The translations under genes and the position numbers were made by a program. A stretch of 64,000 bases of DNA from IMG/VR virus record IMGVR_UViG_3300024346_000045, positions 1 through 64,000 of that record; one strand, written 5' to 3'. The stretch's first letter is position 1. Each line of letters begins with the position of its first letter. The DNA comes from a virus. The notes under the pieces were generated by a model that was not told the origin of the DNA, did no database searches, and saw nothing but the letters and a program-made list of their open reading frames with translations. Below are positions 17,401-29,800 of the stretch, piece after piece.

Positions 17401-17867
17401 CAATAAGTGATGAAGTAATTTATCACCCAGTAAAATATAAAGTTTTATTTGGTGCTAAAGCAACAGTAGATGTTCAGGCAACATTTAAAGTTGTTAAAAA
17501 CGCAGAACTAGTTATCAGTGATAACGATGTTAAAACAAGAGTATTATCTGCAATATCAGAATTTTTTGCATTAGAAAATTGGGACTTTGGTGATAATTTT
17601 TACTTTAGTGAATTAGCAGCGTATGTTATGAATAAGGTAAGCCCTTACATTGTAACATTTGTTGTAGTACCAAAACAAAGCGGTCTAAGTTTTGGCGGAC
17701 TATATGAAATTAAAAGCGAAAAAGACCAAATTTTTATTAACGGTGCAACAATTGACGATATTGAAATTATTTCAACCATTACTGCAAGCAAAATTAAGAG
17801 TGCAATTATACAATCTACTCAGACAACAGTCAGTCAACAAGCAATTACCAGTTCAGGGAGTAACTGA
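14430..17867 (+). CDS. 6: Baseplate wedge protein gp6
   Basis: A 1145-residue baseplate J-like protein. The N-terminus contains LVAEDWKRIYQSFRNANFQSYDFENLRRVM and YLALIDLIAFLGQSISFRIDLNARENFLELAERRESVLRLARLLSYKP (quoted only to show the gp6 signature of NAREN and AxRRESVLRLA). A central DRISLVFSDGVFGN follows, then an ITAEDYNISP element. The C-terminal gp6 domain appears as ENWDFGDNFYFSELAAYV. The protein is longer than T4 gp6 (660), with additional inserted domains. gp6 forms the iris ring that expands on contraction. The stop overlaps the next start as TGATG. Confidence 0.9.
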   Translation: MSATDRQNRLLVAEDWKRIYQSFRNANFQSYDFENLRRVMINYIRENYPEDFNDYTESSEYLALIDLIAFLGQSISFRIDLNARENFLELAERRESVLRLARLLSYKPKRNVSASGLLKFVSVSTTQSTYDSNGRNLANQVINWNDPANNNWHDQFIKVLNSGLPASRQYGNPDDKGVVYGIPTEKYRFQSANTDVPVYSFTKTIDGRSMGFEVVSTTFSNDNVIYEEPPSLGNRLAFIYRDDGKGNGSSNTGFFLHFRQGTLNQGSFTLSQPATDETVDIDAVNINNSDVWLYRLDTNGVENEYWAQVPSFEGNNIIYNSLNKSIRNIYGVVTRANDRISLVFSDGVFGNLPQGTFRTYYRVSNGLSYTINPKDIKNISVDIPYISNVGQVETLTLTLSLQSSVNNSSPSESNDSIKTRAPATYYTQNRMITAEDYNISPLSTSQEVVKVKAVNRSSSGISRYFDLVDPTGKYSKTNLFADDGIIYKEDYIDSFRFNYVTRTDIEAVIYNQLSEVLASPNLKNFYYSKFNKTIFSEELTWKTVTTDTNQSTGYVQDTFSTIQKLSNYTTTNLKFFNVGALVKFTAPAGRYFNKNNNNNWEYTTIPSVGLCDALWSKVVTIRGDGTNNSTGIVEDGTGTVILNDLIPDGAIISEIIPVWRTSLETSLITNMVDLVFSNKQFGLRYDTESKNWKIITETNLNTTDVFNTGRQGDTTNQKADASWLLLFSTNTEYYTVTSRLTRYIFESAQQIRFFFDSSDKIYDTRNNTVVKDVIKVLGINVDPSIPANTTPFTYDRDWEITEEFRGLDGYVDSKKIQIAFADSDDDGIVDDPTIFEQIVDSNSRIILERYTIEQGQEDYRYVDNIDNKVLILNSETSAIDFNTYVDGQYFYFIDTNVVKKFNKVTSVFAVSMDYKVYIGRDKIKFQYIHNADYESRIDPGITNLIDVFLLTKQYDINYRQWLNGSISNEPLPSSTDALYNLLSPELNKIKSISDEVIYHPVKYKVLFGAKATVDVQATFKVVKNAELVISDNDVKTRVLSAISEFFALENWDFGDNFYFSELAAYVMNKVSPYIVTFVVVPKQSGLSFGGLYEIKSEKDQIFINGATIDDIEIISTITASKIKSAIIQSTQTTVSQQAITSSGSN

Positions 17868-20800
17868 TGGCATATAATAAAGATCAGAACGAACCAAAAG
17901 TTCCAACATCTAATGTAGAAAAAAGAGAAAGTGCAAATTTATTACCTAGATTTTATAGAACTAAAAGTAATAAAAAGTTTCTACAGGCAACTGTTGATCA
18001 GTTAAATCAACCCGGCACAGTTAAGAAATTAAACGGTTATATTGGCAGACAAAATGCTAAAGCGGTTGCAAATTCTGATATATTTTTATCTGCGGTAGAT
18101 AAGATTAGACAAGATTATCAATTTGAACCGGCAGCACTTGTTCAGGATTACTTAGGTAATACTACTTTCTTTAAAGATTATATCGACCATACTCATCATA
18201 TTGATGTATTTGACGGCATAGCAAATAATCATAATAGAATGAACAAACAAGAATTTTATTCTTGGAATCCACATATTTGTTGGGATAAGTTTGTTAATTA
18301 TCAGCAGTACTATTGGCTACCTTTCGGTCCGTCAGGAATAGAAGTATTAGGACAACAAAAAGAAATTACAAGTACCTACACGGTGCGAGGAGTTGACGAA
18401 TCGGATAACGTTGCTTATTTGTTTACACCGAACGGATTAACACGTAACCCCACCTTGCGATTATTTAGAGGCCAGACTTATATTTTTGATATTGAGGCTG
18501 AAGGGCATCCGTTTAGTATCAAGACTAGCAGAGTTAGTGGGACATTAGATAGATATACCGAAGGCGTTGATGCATTTGCTGTAGAATCAGGAAAAATTAC
18601 TTTTACTATTCCTGTAGATGCTCCTGATATTTTATTTTACGTAAGTGAAAATTCTGCAGACACCGGCGGTGTTTTTTATATTTTAGACATTAAAGAAAAT
18701 ACTGAAATTGATTTAGCAACTGATCTATTAGGTAAAAAAACTTATACTATTCCTAACGGAACAGCTGAAGGCCTTTCAATCAGTAACGGTATGAAATTAC
18801 AGTTCGGCGGCGAAGTTACCCCCGCTCAATATGCAGAAGGATTTTGGTATGTTGAAGGCGTTGGTACAGCAATTACACTTGTAAACGAACGAGATTTAGA
18901 AGTAAGAACAAGTTTTAATCAAGAAACAAATATTTTATTCGACGATGCACCCTTTGACCAATTACCATTTGGCGACTTGAGTTCTTTACCGAGTAAAAAA
19001 GATTATATAACTATTAATCGTGCTAGCCCTGATAAAAATGCATGGAGCCGATATAATAGATGGTTCCACTATGATGTTATTGTTGCTTCTGCAAAAGCAA
19101 ATGGCGTAGAAGCTGAAATAGATCAATCTGCAAGAGCCATTAGACCTATTATAGAATTTGTTGCAGGATTAAAATTATTTAATCAAGGTATTAAATCTAA
19201 AAATAATATTGATGTTATTGATAATTTTACAACTGATGCTTTTTCAATAGTTGAAGGAAGTTTAGGTTACAATGTTGACGGCATCGATTTAGCTCATGGC
19301 ATGAGAATTATTTTTAATTCCGATACTGATTCGTTTGTTAAAGGTAAAATTTTTAAAGTTAATTTTATTGAAATAATTCCTCCGCAGAGAGAAATTCAAT
19401 TTGATGCAACACTTGCAGTAGATATAGCATCAGATGTTTTTACGTTTACAACTGAACATGGTTTAACGACTGGTAATAGAGTTACATATATTGCCAATGA
19501 CACTGGCGCAATTTCTGGTTTAGTTAATCGACAAGTATATTATGTTAGCGTTATTGACACTTTTAGAATTAAGTTATATACTAATCCTAGCTTAACTAAA
19601 CTAGTAGATATCTTTAATACTGGAACAGGAACGCACCGATTTGAATTGTTCACCGGAGTTAGACGTCAGATTAATCTAGTAGAAGAGCCTGATTCGATTC
19701 CAGAAAAGTTTGATACTGTTACAGTGAACTACGGCACATCAGATTATATAACAACAACATTGCAAGGCAACCAGGGTCAGACGTATTGGTTTAATGGAGA
19801 GCAATGGAAATTATCTCAATTAAAAAATAATGTCAATCAACCACCGCTCTTTGATTTATTTGACAGCAAACAGGTAAGTTTTGGTGATAGTTCAGTTAAT
19901 AATTACGAAGGTAGTAGCTTTACGGGTACTAAACTTTTTAGTTATAAAGTTGGAACAGGTTCGGCTGATTCAGAGTTAGGATTTGCACTATCTTATCAGA
20001 ATATTAATAACATTGGCGATATTGTATTTGAATTTAATTTATTAAAAGACACATTTACATATAAAAAAGGTGTTGACATTTTAACACTTAATACTGATAT
20101 TGGGTATTTGCAACTAACAGATGAAAATAATATTTCTACTTTTTCTAATGGGTGGGTGTTAAACTCTTTAGATATAACTCAACCGGTTATTAGAATTTTT
20201 AATGGCATAGATGCTATTCCTAAATCTGCAGACACTTCTAAGAAGTATGTCGGCGATAACGGTGTTGAATATTATTTTAATGCTGCTTTAAATTCTTGGT
20301 ATCCTCGAAACTTTTATATCGACGTGTTCGATAATGTAAATTTGTTAAGTGATTTAGAAGTTAGAGTGTACCTAAATGGAAAACGTTGGAATAAATCTAA
20401 TTTTATAGTTAAGGATGGCACAACTAAGAAATACGTTGAATTTTTAGGAAATGCAAATGTGACTGATGTAGTTACATTGAAATGTTTCTCAGCTCAACCT
20501 AAAAACTCTAATGGCTATTATGAGTTACCAATTAATTTACAAAACAATCCTCTCAACGATAACATTGTACAATTCACGTTGGGAGAAGTAATCGACCACG
20601 TTGATAGTATTATCGATAATATTCAAGAATTTAATGGAATATTTCCCGGCACTGGAAACTTAAGAGATCTCGGAGGGTTATCGAGCAAAGGTGTGAAATT
20701 TGTTCAACACAGCGGTCCTTTAAACCTTAGTTTATATCATTTAGGGTCTAAGGAAGCTAACATTATTAAAGCATTAGATGCTGCAAGGAATGACTACGGG

Positions 20801-23800
20801 CAGTTTAAGAGAGCATTTATAATTGCTGCAACAGAAAGTGGAATTGATACCGATCCTCGACGACACGTCGATGCAGTGTTGCAATCTATGGTAAAGGACA
20901 AACCTAAATCTAGTCCTTACTATCTAAGCGATATGTTTGGTTATACTGCGTATAACCGTATTGCGTATACAGTCCTTGACTATAGAATAAAAACATATCC
21001 GCTAACAACACATTTTGATCTGACATCGTTATCTAATAAATCAGTCAATATCTACTTAAATGGAACACATTTATTATATGGTAGAGACTACATTTTTGGT
21101 GATGATGTATTTGTAGAGTTACTTGTAGAGTTAGCAGAAGGCGACTCGATTGAAGCAATTGAGTACGAATCTACTGACGGTTGCTATTGCCCGCCTACTC
21201 CAACTAAACTCGGATTGTTTCCAAAATTTGAACCTAAAAAATATATCGACGACACATATACCGAACCTCGAGAAGTAATTCAAGGGCACGATGGAAGTAT
21301 AACAGTTGCGTTTGGTGATTATAGGGACGATCTAATATTAGAGTTAGAAACTCGAATTTTTAATAATATTAAAGTTAACTACGATCCTACTATTTTTGAT
21401 ATTTTTAATTTTGTTCCAGGGTATAATAGACAAACTGCATATTCTAAAAGCGAAACGGATCAGATACTTTCTAAGTATTTTTTCCAATGGACTACTAACA
21501 TACAACAAGATTATACAAAGCATTACGGGTACGATCAATTAAATGCTTTTACCTATAACTATCGAGGAAATTATACTCCAGATAAGAAAGATGTCCCTGC
21601 TGCATGGCGAGGAATCTATAAATGGTTACTAGATACAGATAGACCTCACACACATCCTTGGGAATGTTTAGGATTGAGCGTAGAGCCGTTATGGTGGCAA
21701 GAAGTATACGGCCCAGCACCTTATACTAGCGATAACTTAATGTTATGGGATGATTTAAAAGAAGGCATTGTAAGACAGCCAAGTGTACCCGTTCGTAGAA
21801 ATGCTAAGTTTGCAAAACCAATTTTAAATAATGGGTTGCCTGTAGACGATCAAGGTAAGTTATTAAGTCCGTACGACTCGGAAATGGTTACCGGCAACAT
21901 TTTAAGAGGCGATGGCGGCTATTTTGTTTTTGGAGATCACAGTGTAGTTGAAACTGCTTGGAGACGATCTAGTTATTACCCATTTGCTTTAATCACATCT
22001 GCGTTATTAATGCAACCGAGTTATGTTTTAGGTTCTTGCCTGGATAGAAGTAGGATTACAAGAGAAGTAAACGGACATTTAGTTTATTCTGAAACAGGAT
22101 TACGAATTCGATTAGCAGATATTGTCCTGCCTTCTACTTATACTAGAAATAGTACAGAAAGAACTTATACTTGCGGATTAGTAAATTATATTATTGATTA
22201 TTTAACTAGTGAAAATACAACTAGAATTGATACATACGCTACTGAATTAGCAACTTTAACAAATAAAGTTTCAAGTCGACTAGGTGCATTTACAAATAAA
22301 GAAAAATATAAAATTTTATTAGATAGCAAAACTCCTAGTAGTTCTGGCGGTATATTTGTACCTGAAGAAAATTATTTCGTCGACCTAAATTCGAGTAGTG
22401 CAGTTAAAAAAGTAATTTATAGCGGCGTTATAATTACAAAATACGAAGACGGATTTGAAATTAGAGGATACAATTTTGATAATCCTTACTTTGTTTATTT
22501 GCCATCGTTAATGGATAATCGAGTAATCAAGGTTGGCGGAATTAGTGAAAGTTATATTAATTGGAATTCTAATCAAGTTTATGTTGCAGGTAAACTAGTT
22601 AAAGCAAATAATCAATATTACAGAGTAAAAATAAACCACACTTCGGGTCAAGTATTCGATTCTAATTATTATGCAAGACTTCCAGAGTTGCCTACACAAG
22701 GCGGCCGAGAAGTTATGTTAAGAAAAACTTTTGACAATACAGATCCTCGTACACTAGCATACGGAACAAAGTTATATACAATTCAAGATGTTGCAGATTT
22801 TTTACAAGGGTATGGTGCGTATCTTGAAGCTGAAGGATTCGTGTTTGATGACTTTAATAACGAATTAGCAACTATTACAAATTGGGAAACTTCTGTAAAA
22901 GAGTTTATGTTCTGGACGACACAAAATTGGGATCCAGGTGCAGTACTAAGTTTAAGCCCCGCAGCTAACAAGTTAATGTTTAATGCTACTAATTCAGTAG
23001 TCGACGACTTGTTAAACACATTCCACGGATATAGTATTTTTAAAGTTGACGGACAAAAATTAGATCCAGAGTTTATTGAAGTATATCGATCAGGATCTAA
23101 TTTTGTATTAGAGCCTGTTAATACTAATCATGGCATTTACGGTGCAGTATTATATCTTGTACAAAAAGAACATATTGTAGTTATTGATAATAAAACATTA
23201 TTCAATGACACCATTTATGATAAGGAAGCAGGGTACAAACAAGATCGAGTTAAAATTATAGGTTATGTAACTAGTAACTGGAATGGAGGTTTTGAGATTC
23301 CTGGTTTTATTTACGACAGAGCTATTATTTCTGCATGGGAATCTTGGACTGATTATACGTTAGGTACTATCGTTAAACATAAAGAATTTTACTATTCTGC
23401 TAACAAAACTTTAGTAGGTACACAAGACTTTAATAACAACGACTGGGAATTGTTAACATCTAAACCAGTTGCTAAACTTTTACCTAACTTAGATTATCGC
23501 GCAGAGCAGTTTACAGACTTTTATGACTTAGATACTGACAATCTAGATTCAAGTCAACAAAAGATTGCTCAACATTTAATTGGATACCAAAAACGCCAGT
23601 ACCTTGAAAATATTATACAAAATGATGTAAGTCAATATAAATTTTATCAAGGAATGATTATTGAAAAAGGTACACAAAATGTACTTAATAAATTATTCGA
23701 TGTACTAAGTGCAGACGGTAAAGAAAGTTTAACATTTGATGAAGAATGGGCATTTAGGGTAGGTGAATATGGTGCAGTTGATACATTCGACGAAATTGAA

Positions 23801-26800
23801 TTTAAACTAGACGAAAGCCAGTTTAAAGTGAACCCTCAGCCTATAGAATTAGTTGATCGAATTGATCCTAATTTAGTCGACTTTGTATATAGACAACGTC
23901 CTAGCGATGTCTACATTAAGCCTATTAATTATACTAATGACGTATGGCCAACTACAACTAAGCGAAACTTTTTGAGAACACCTGGGTATGTAAGAAAAGA
24001 CAATGTTAATTTAAATTTAAATTCTCTTAGCGACATTCTATCGGTTAGTATTAATTCGTTAACCGAAGGTGACTATATATGGACAACTTCTGAGACGGTA
24101 ATTAACAGCATAGGGGATAATTGGAATGTATATAGATTTACACAATCTGCATGGCTGATAACGAATGTTACCTATGCAGCCGCTGTAGTGACAGTCTCTA
24201 CTACAGGGTCTTTGAATCTTTTAGTTGGTGATATTGTTGCTATTAAAAATAGCAGCCTAATCGAAGGCTTCCATATTGTAACTTCAGTTACGGAAAATAC
24301 ATTTACGTTTACAAAGAAAATTGCAAGCTGGGAAGAGTTCGTTGACCAAGACCTTGTAACATCGTTTGTGTTCACTAGCCAACGAGTTGATAATGTTGAT
24401 AATATGAATTCTGTTATTCCAAACAACATTAAAATTAATGAATTAGTTTGGGCAGATAATGACGGAAACAGCAAATGGACGGTCTACGAGAACCAAGGTG
24501 TGTATCGAAGAGCTCGAATAACAAACCAAGATCCGGCTGTTGATTTAAATTTTGGATTAGCTACTTCAGTTGACGAAACCGGAAATATATCTGTAATTTC
24601 TGATGATAACAAAGTTACAGTTTATGAAAAAGGTAGTTCGGATAATACATGGTATGCTTCAGATAAAATTTACGAACCTACAGGGATTGCAGAATCGTCA
24701 GATTTTGGTTCAGTGGTCAAGTTAAGTTTTGATGCAGCTTGGTTAATTGTAGGTGCTCCGAATGCCAATGGCGTTAAGACTTTAACTTCGGGTACTATAT
24801 TATCTCCAGGCACACTCACATATACAGATATTTCAACTGGTGGTATTGTACAAGTGACATCAACCGCAGTTAGCATTGCGACAGGTACTCCAGTTAGATT
24901 GAGTAATACTACGGGATTAACAGGCGTTAATACATCAACTACATATTATGTATACTCTGCATCTTCAAGCACTTTTAGAATAGCAGCGTCATACAATGAT
25001 GCAATTTTAGGCAATGGTGTTACAGTGTCTGGTACTCTTATTGGGGTAGGAACAGCGTCGTTCTTGACTACTAAAATTACAGGTATTCCTACAACTGCCG
25101 AGTTAGTTTCAGGAATGACACTGTCTAAAAATAGCGGAACTGCTAACTTTGGATCTAATCCAGTCATTATTAGTATAGATTCACTAACACAAATTACTGT
25201 TGGTATAGATGTTGGTTCTAATTTTACTAACGGTACTATAGTATTTACAGCCTCGGGATTCAGCAATCAAGGTTATGTCTCGATGTATAGAAGAAATACT
25301 AATGGAGAATACGAATCGACTAATATAATTAAAAGTCCGCAGCAAGCCGAAAACGAAACATTCGGTTCTAATATTGCAATAGGTAAGAAAGAAAATCCAG
25401 CAGGGGTATATCCTAGCTTAGTAGGCGATTACATAGGTTCCGGGTACGGCGCAACTTGGATGGTTACTCGTATAGGATCTAAGTATTCTTTAAAAATTCA
25501 ATCTAGGGGTTTAGCATACCAACCAGGCGACCAAATTACAATAGTCGGAAGTTCACTTGGCGGCATTGCTGGAATACACGATCTTACTATTACAATAGTT
25601 TCAGTTAATGCAGCATTAGGCACAATAGAAAATTTTGTATTCGAAGGTGTCGGATTAAGTGACAACTATTTTATGGCAGTTTCAGCAACTGGGTATAGTT
25701 CGTCAACTGGCAGAGTTTACATTTATAAATGGGACGAGCAAGACGGTTGGGTATATTTAGAATACTTAACTAGTATATCTGGTGCAGGCGAGTTGTTTGG
25801 ATATGATACCGCAGTTTCCGGGGATGCTACACAACTGATAGTGTCAGCTCCTCAAGCCGACGCAGGATACGGAAAAGTATTTGTTTACCAACTCGGGAAC
25901 GATACGTATGAACTAGTGTCAATAATGACAGAAGATTTTTCTTCTATTGAATTAGAAATGCCTAGCGGATCAACACCATACGATGTTCAATACGGGCAAA
26001 GCATTGCAATTTCTAAATCTGGAACTTACATAGCAGTCGGTGCAAACTTATTAGATGCTAATAATAAAGCAGATTCTGGTAGAGTATTTGTTTATACAAA
26101 CATAAACAACGAAATTACATTACACCAACAAATTACAAGTAGACGTGGAGTGCCTTACGAAAAATTTGGTAGCGATGTTGAATTTATGAATGACGACGAG
26201 ACATTAGTTATCATGTCGGGCATTCATAACGAAACAGGTGATACAACATTTGATAATAACGAAACAACATTCGATAGTTCTGCAACCAGCATCTCTACAA
26301 TGATGAGCGTAATTGATGTGTATGACAAATATAATACTAAATTTATCTATGGAGAAACACCGCCTAACAGCAGTTTAAGAGAAACAGCATTTGGCAATTC
26401 TATTTCTGTCGGTAATAATACTATTTTAATTGCAGCTAAATTAGAAACAGACAGTATGTTTGCCAATTCGGGCGCAGTCTACTCTTATGTAAAAACTGCA
26501 AATACTGTTAGTTGGAAAATTAAGCATCAACAGTTACCTAAGATTGATGTGCAAAAAATTAAAAAAGCATTTTTATACAATTCGGTAACAAATACGATTG
26601 TAAAATATCTAGATGTTGTCAGTCCTATTTTAGGAAATATCCCGGGATTAGCAGACCAAGAGATTAAGTATAAAACATTTTTTGATCCTGCAACCTATTA
26701 CGCAGGTACTGAAATTGTTAACGTCGATGCGGGAATGGCCTGGACATCGAAGCAAGTTGGACACTTATGGTGGGATTTAACTAATGCTAAATTTGTAGAT

Positions 26801-29800
26801 CCTCATAGCGGCGACGTCGTTTACAGATCGTCAGTTTGGAATACATTATACGATACTGCTAGTATCGATGTTTACGAATGGGTTGAGTCTAAGTATCTAC
26901 CGAGCGAATGGAATAAACTTGCAGATACACAAAAAGGCCTTGCATCTAACATCAGCGGACAAACAAAATATGACGATACAGTTTATAGTGTTAAAAAACG
27001 TTATGATTCAATCAGTAAAACTTTTAAAGAAACTTATTATTTCTGGGTTAAGAGTAAAAAAACAGTTCCAAATGTTGAGGGTCGTAGTTTAACTGCATAC
27101 GACATTGCAAATCTAATTGCAGATCCTTTAGGCTACGGATATAGTTGTATAGCATTAACAGGGACTAATAGTTTTAGTTTAGTTAATTGCGAAAAATATT
27201 TAGAAGGCACTAATGTCATTTTAAATGTTGAATACTGGACTAATACTAATACTGCTAATAATTTACACAGACAATGGAAACTATTAAGCACTAATAGAAA
27301 TACTGTAATTCCTTCTGAGCTAGAGAAAAAATGGATTCACAGTTTAGTTGGTAAAGATGATAATGATCGTGTAGTTCCTGATACAGCGCTTCCAGCAAAA
27401 CGTCGATACGGAATTGAATTTAGACCTCGACAAAGTATGTTTGTTAACAGAGTTGAAGCGGTAAAACAATTCATTGAGCGAGTTAATTTAACACTATCAA
27501 CTAAGTTGATTGTTGACGATTATAATTTATCACCGTTAGCTTCGTATGAAGTAGAGCCGTCAACTGTTTCCGGGGCATGGGATACAACAATTGATACTGA
27601 GCTAGAATTAAAATTTGTACCAACTGCAATATTACAACCTGCTGCCTTTACTCCTATTATTGTTGATGGTAGAATCATCGGAGTAACAATTTTACGTTCA
27701 GGCACTGGATATGGTAGACTTCGTGCATATAAAGTAGATGAAGATAACGATCCAATATTATGGTATGGTCCAGACTTGTCAATATACGGTTCTGGAATTA
27801 ATGCACATATTAAAACAGTTATCAATTCGATCGGAGAAGTCGTAGAGTGTGTAATAGAAAATTCCGGCGAAGGATACAACGACGAAACTCGAATCAACAT
27901 TCGAAATTTCTCTGTGCTGGTAAAAAGCGATAGTACAGCATTAGACTCGTGGAGCATCTATGCTTGGGATTTTATTTCGTTAACATGGAATAAAATTAGA
28001 AGTCAGTCGTTTAATGTTACAAGATATTGGAAGTACGTTGATTGGTATGAAGCTGGATATAATCAATTTGTAAAAATTGATCATCTTGTAGAAAACACAT
28101 ACGAGTTAATAACATCAAGCATTGCAGTTGGTAATGTTGCAAAAGTTAAAAATATCGGGTCTGGCGGATGGTTGTTGTTAGAAAAGATAGCCGATGTTCA
28201 GACAATTGATTATACTGTTAATTTTAAAGTTATTGGTAGAGAGAATGGAACAATTGAATTTTTACCTACCTTGTACAATTTTTCCTCTAGTGTGATCGGA
28301 TACGACGGCCCGTTATTTGATTCTGACTTGTTCGATAACAGCCCGTCTAAAGAACTAAGAATTATTATTGATACAGTTAAAAACAACATTCTTGTTGACG
28401 AATACAAAGTTGATTACTTAGGATTATTTTTTGCTAGTATACGATATGCTGTGCAAGAGCAAACACTAATAGACTGGGCATTTAAAACTAGTTTTGTTAA
28501 AGCTCAACACAACGTCGGCGAGTTAAAACAAAAAATAACTTACAATAATGACAATTTGGAATTTTTTGAACAATACATTAAAGAAGTTAAACCTTACAGA
28601 ACTAAGGTTAGAGAATACGTGAGCAATTACAACACATTGGAATATTCTCGTACATCTGTTTCAGACTTTGACTTGTTACCAATCATCGACGATAACTCGC
28701 AAGTTATTCCGTTGTCAGTTAAAGTCAATGACAACGGAGAAATTGTAACAGGGTATACCGAAATTGACAACGATCCTTGGGTAAGTTGGAAAAATGAATT
28801 AGGGTTTACTATTACTTCTTTACAAATTGTCGACGGCGGCTCTGGCTATTTAACAACCCCTGTGGTTGAAATCATCGGAACTCAGTTAGACGGCGGTACA
28901 CCTGCTATAGCTAAAGCATATATTACCAACGGGGTTGTTAATAGGGTGCAGATAGTATCTGGTGGAACACGTTGGGCCTCTGCTCCGACAGTAACAATAA
29001 AAGGCGGATTAGCACCGACAGGCACTCCAGCTCGTGTAGTTGCAATTATTGGTAACTCTGTTCCTCGAACTAATTTTGTAAAAATGAAATTTGATAGAAT
29101 TTCTAAAGTCTATGAGATTTTAAATTTAACAGAAATTGAAAACTTTATAGGTTCTGGATCGAAGACGCAATACGCATTGAAATGGAGCCCTGAGATTGTA
29201 ATTGGTACTAGTTATGTAACAGTTAATGGCGCTGAAATTTTACGAGACGACTATACATTATCAACGATTGTGTCAACTAGTAAAGGATTTACTAGTTATA
29301 CTGGTATGTTAACTTTTAAAGAAGCACCAGCAGCTAACGCATCAATTTTAATTGAGTATAACAAAGATTATAATCACTTGTCTGCAACTGATCGAATTAA
29401 TTTTTATTATGATCCTGTAACAGGACAACTAGGTAAAGATTTATCACAGTTAATGACTGGTATTGATTATGGCGGTGTATCTATAACTGGAATCGGACTT
29501 GGCATTAACGTTGGCTGGGACGCTCTACCTTGGTTTACGGATGCATGGGATAATGTAGATTCTGAGTTTGAAGATTATATTGTGTCGGTATCAGGACCCA
29601 CTACCGATTTTAGAATGCCATACGTTCCTGCATTAGGGCAAAATATTAATGTATATATTTCTAGATATGTTGGTGGAGAATATCAACCTTCTGTTCGAAT
29701 TGACGATCTAAATTTTGCAACCATTAATCAAACTAACAACAACGCATTGATGACAACATTTGTCGGCGACGGTGAAGTTGACATTATCGTATTACCAGCA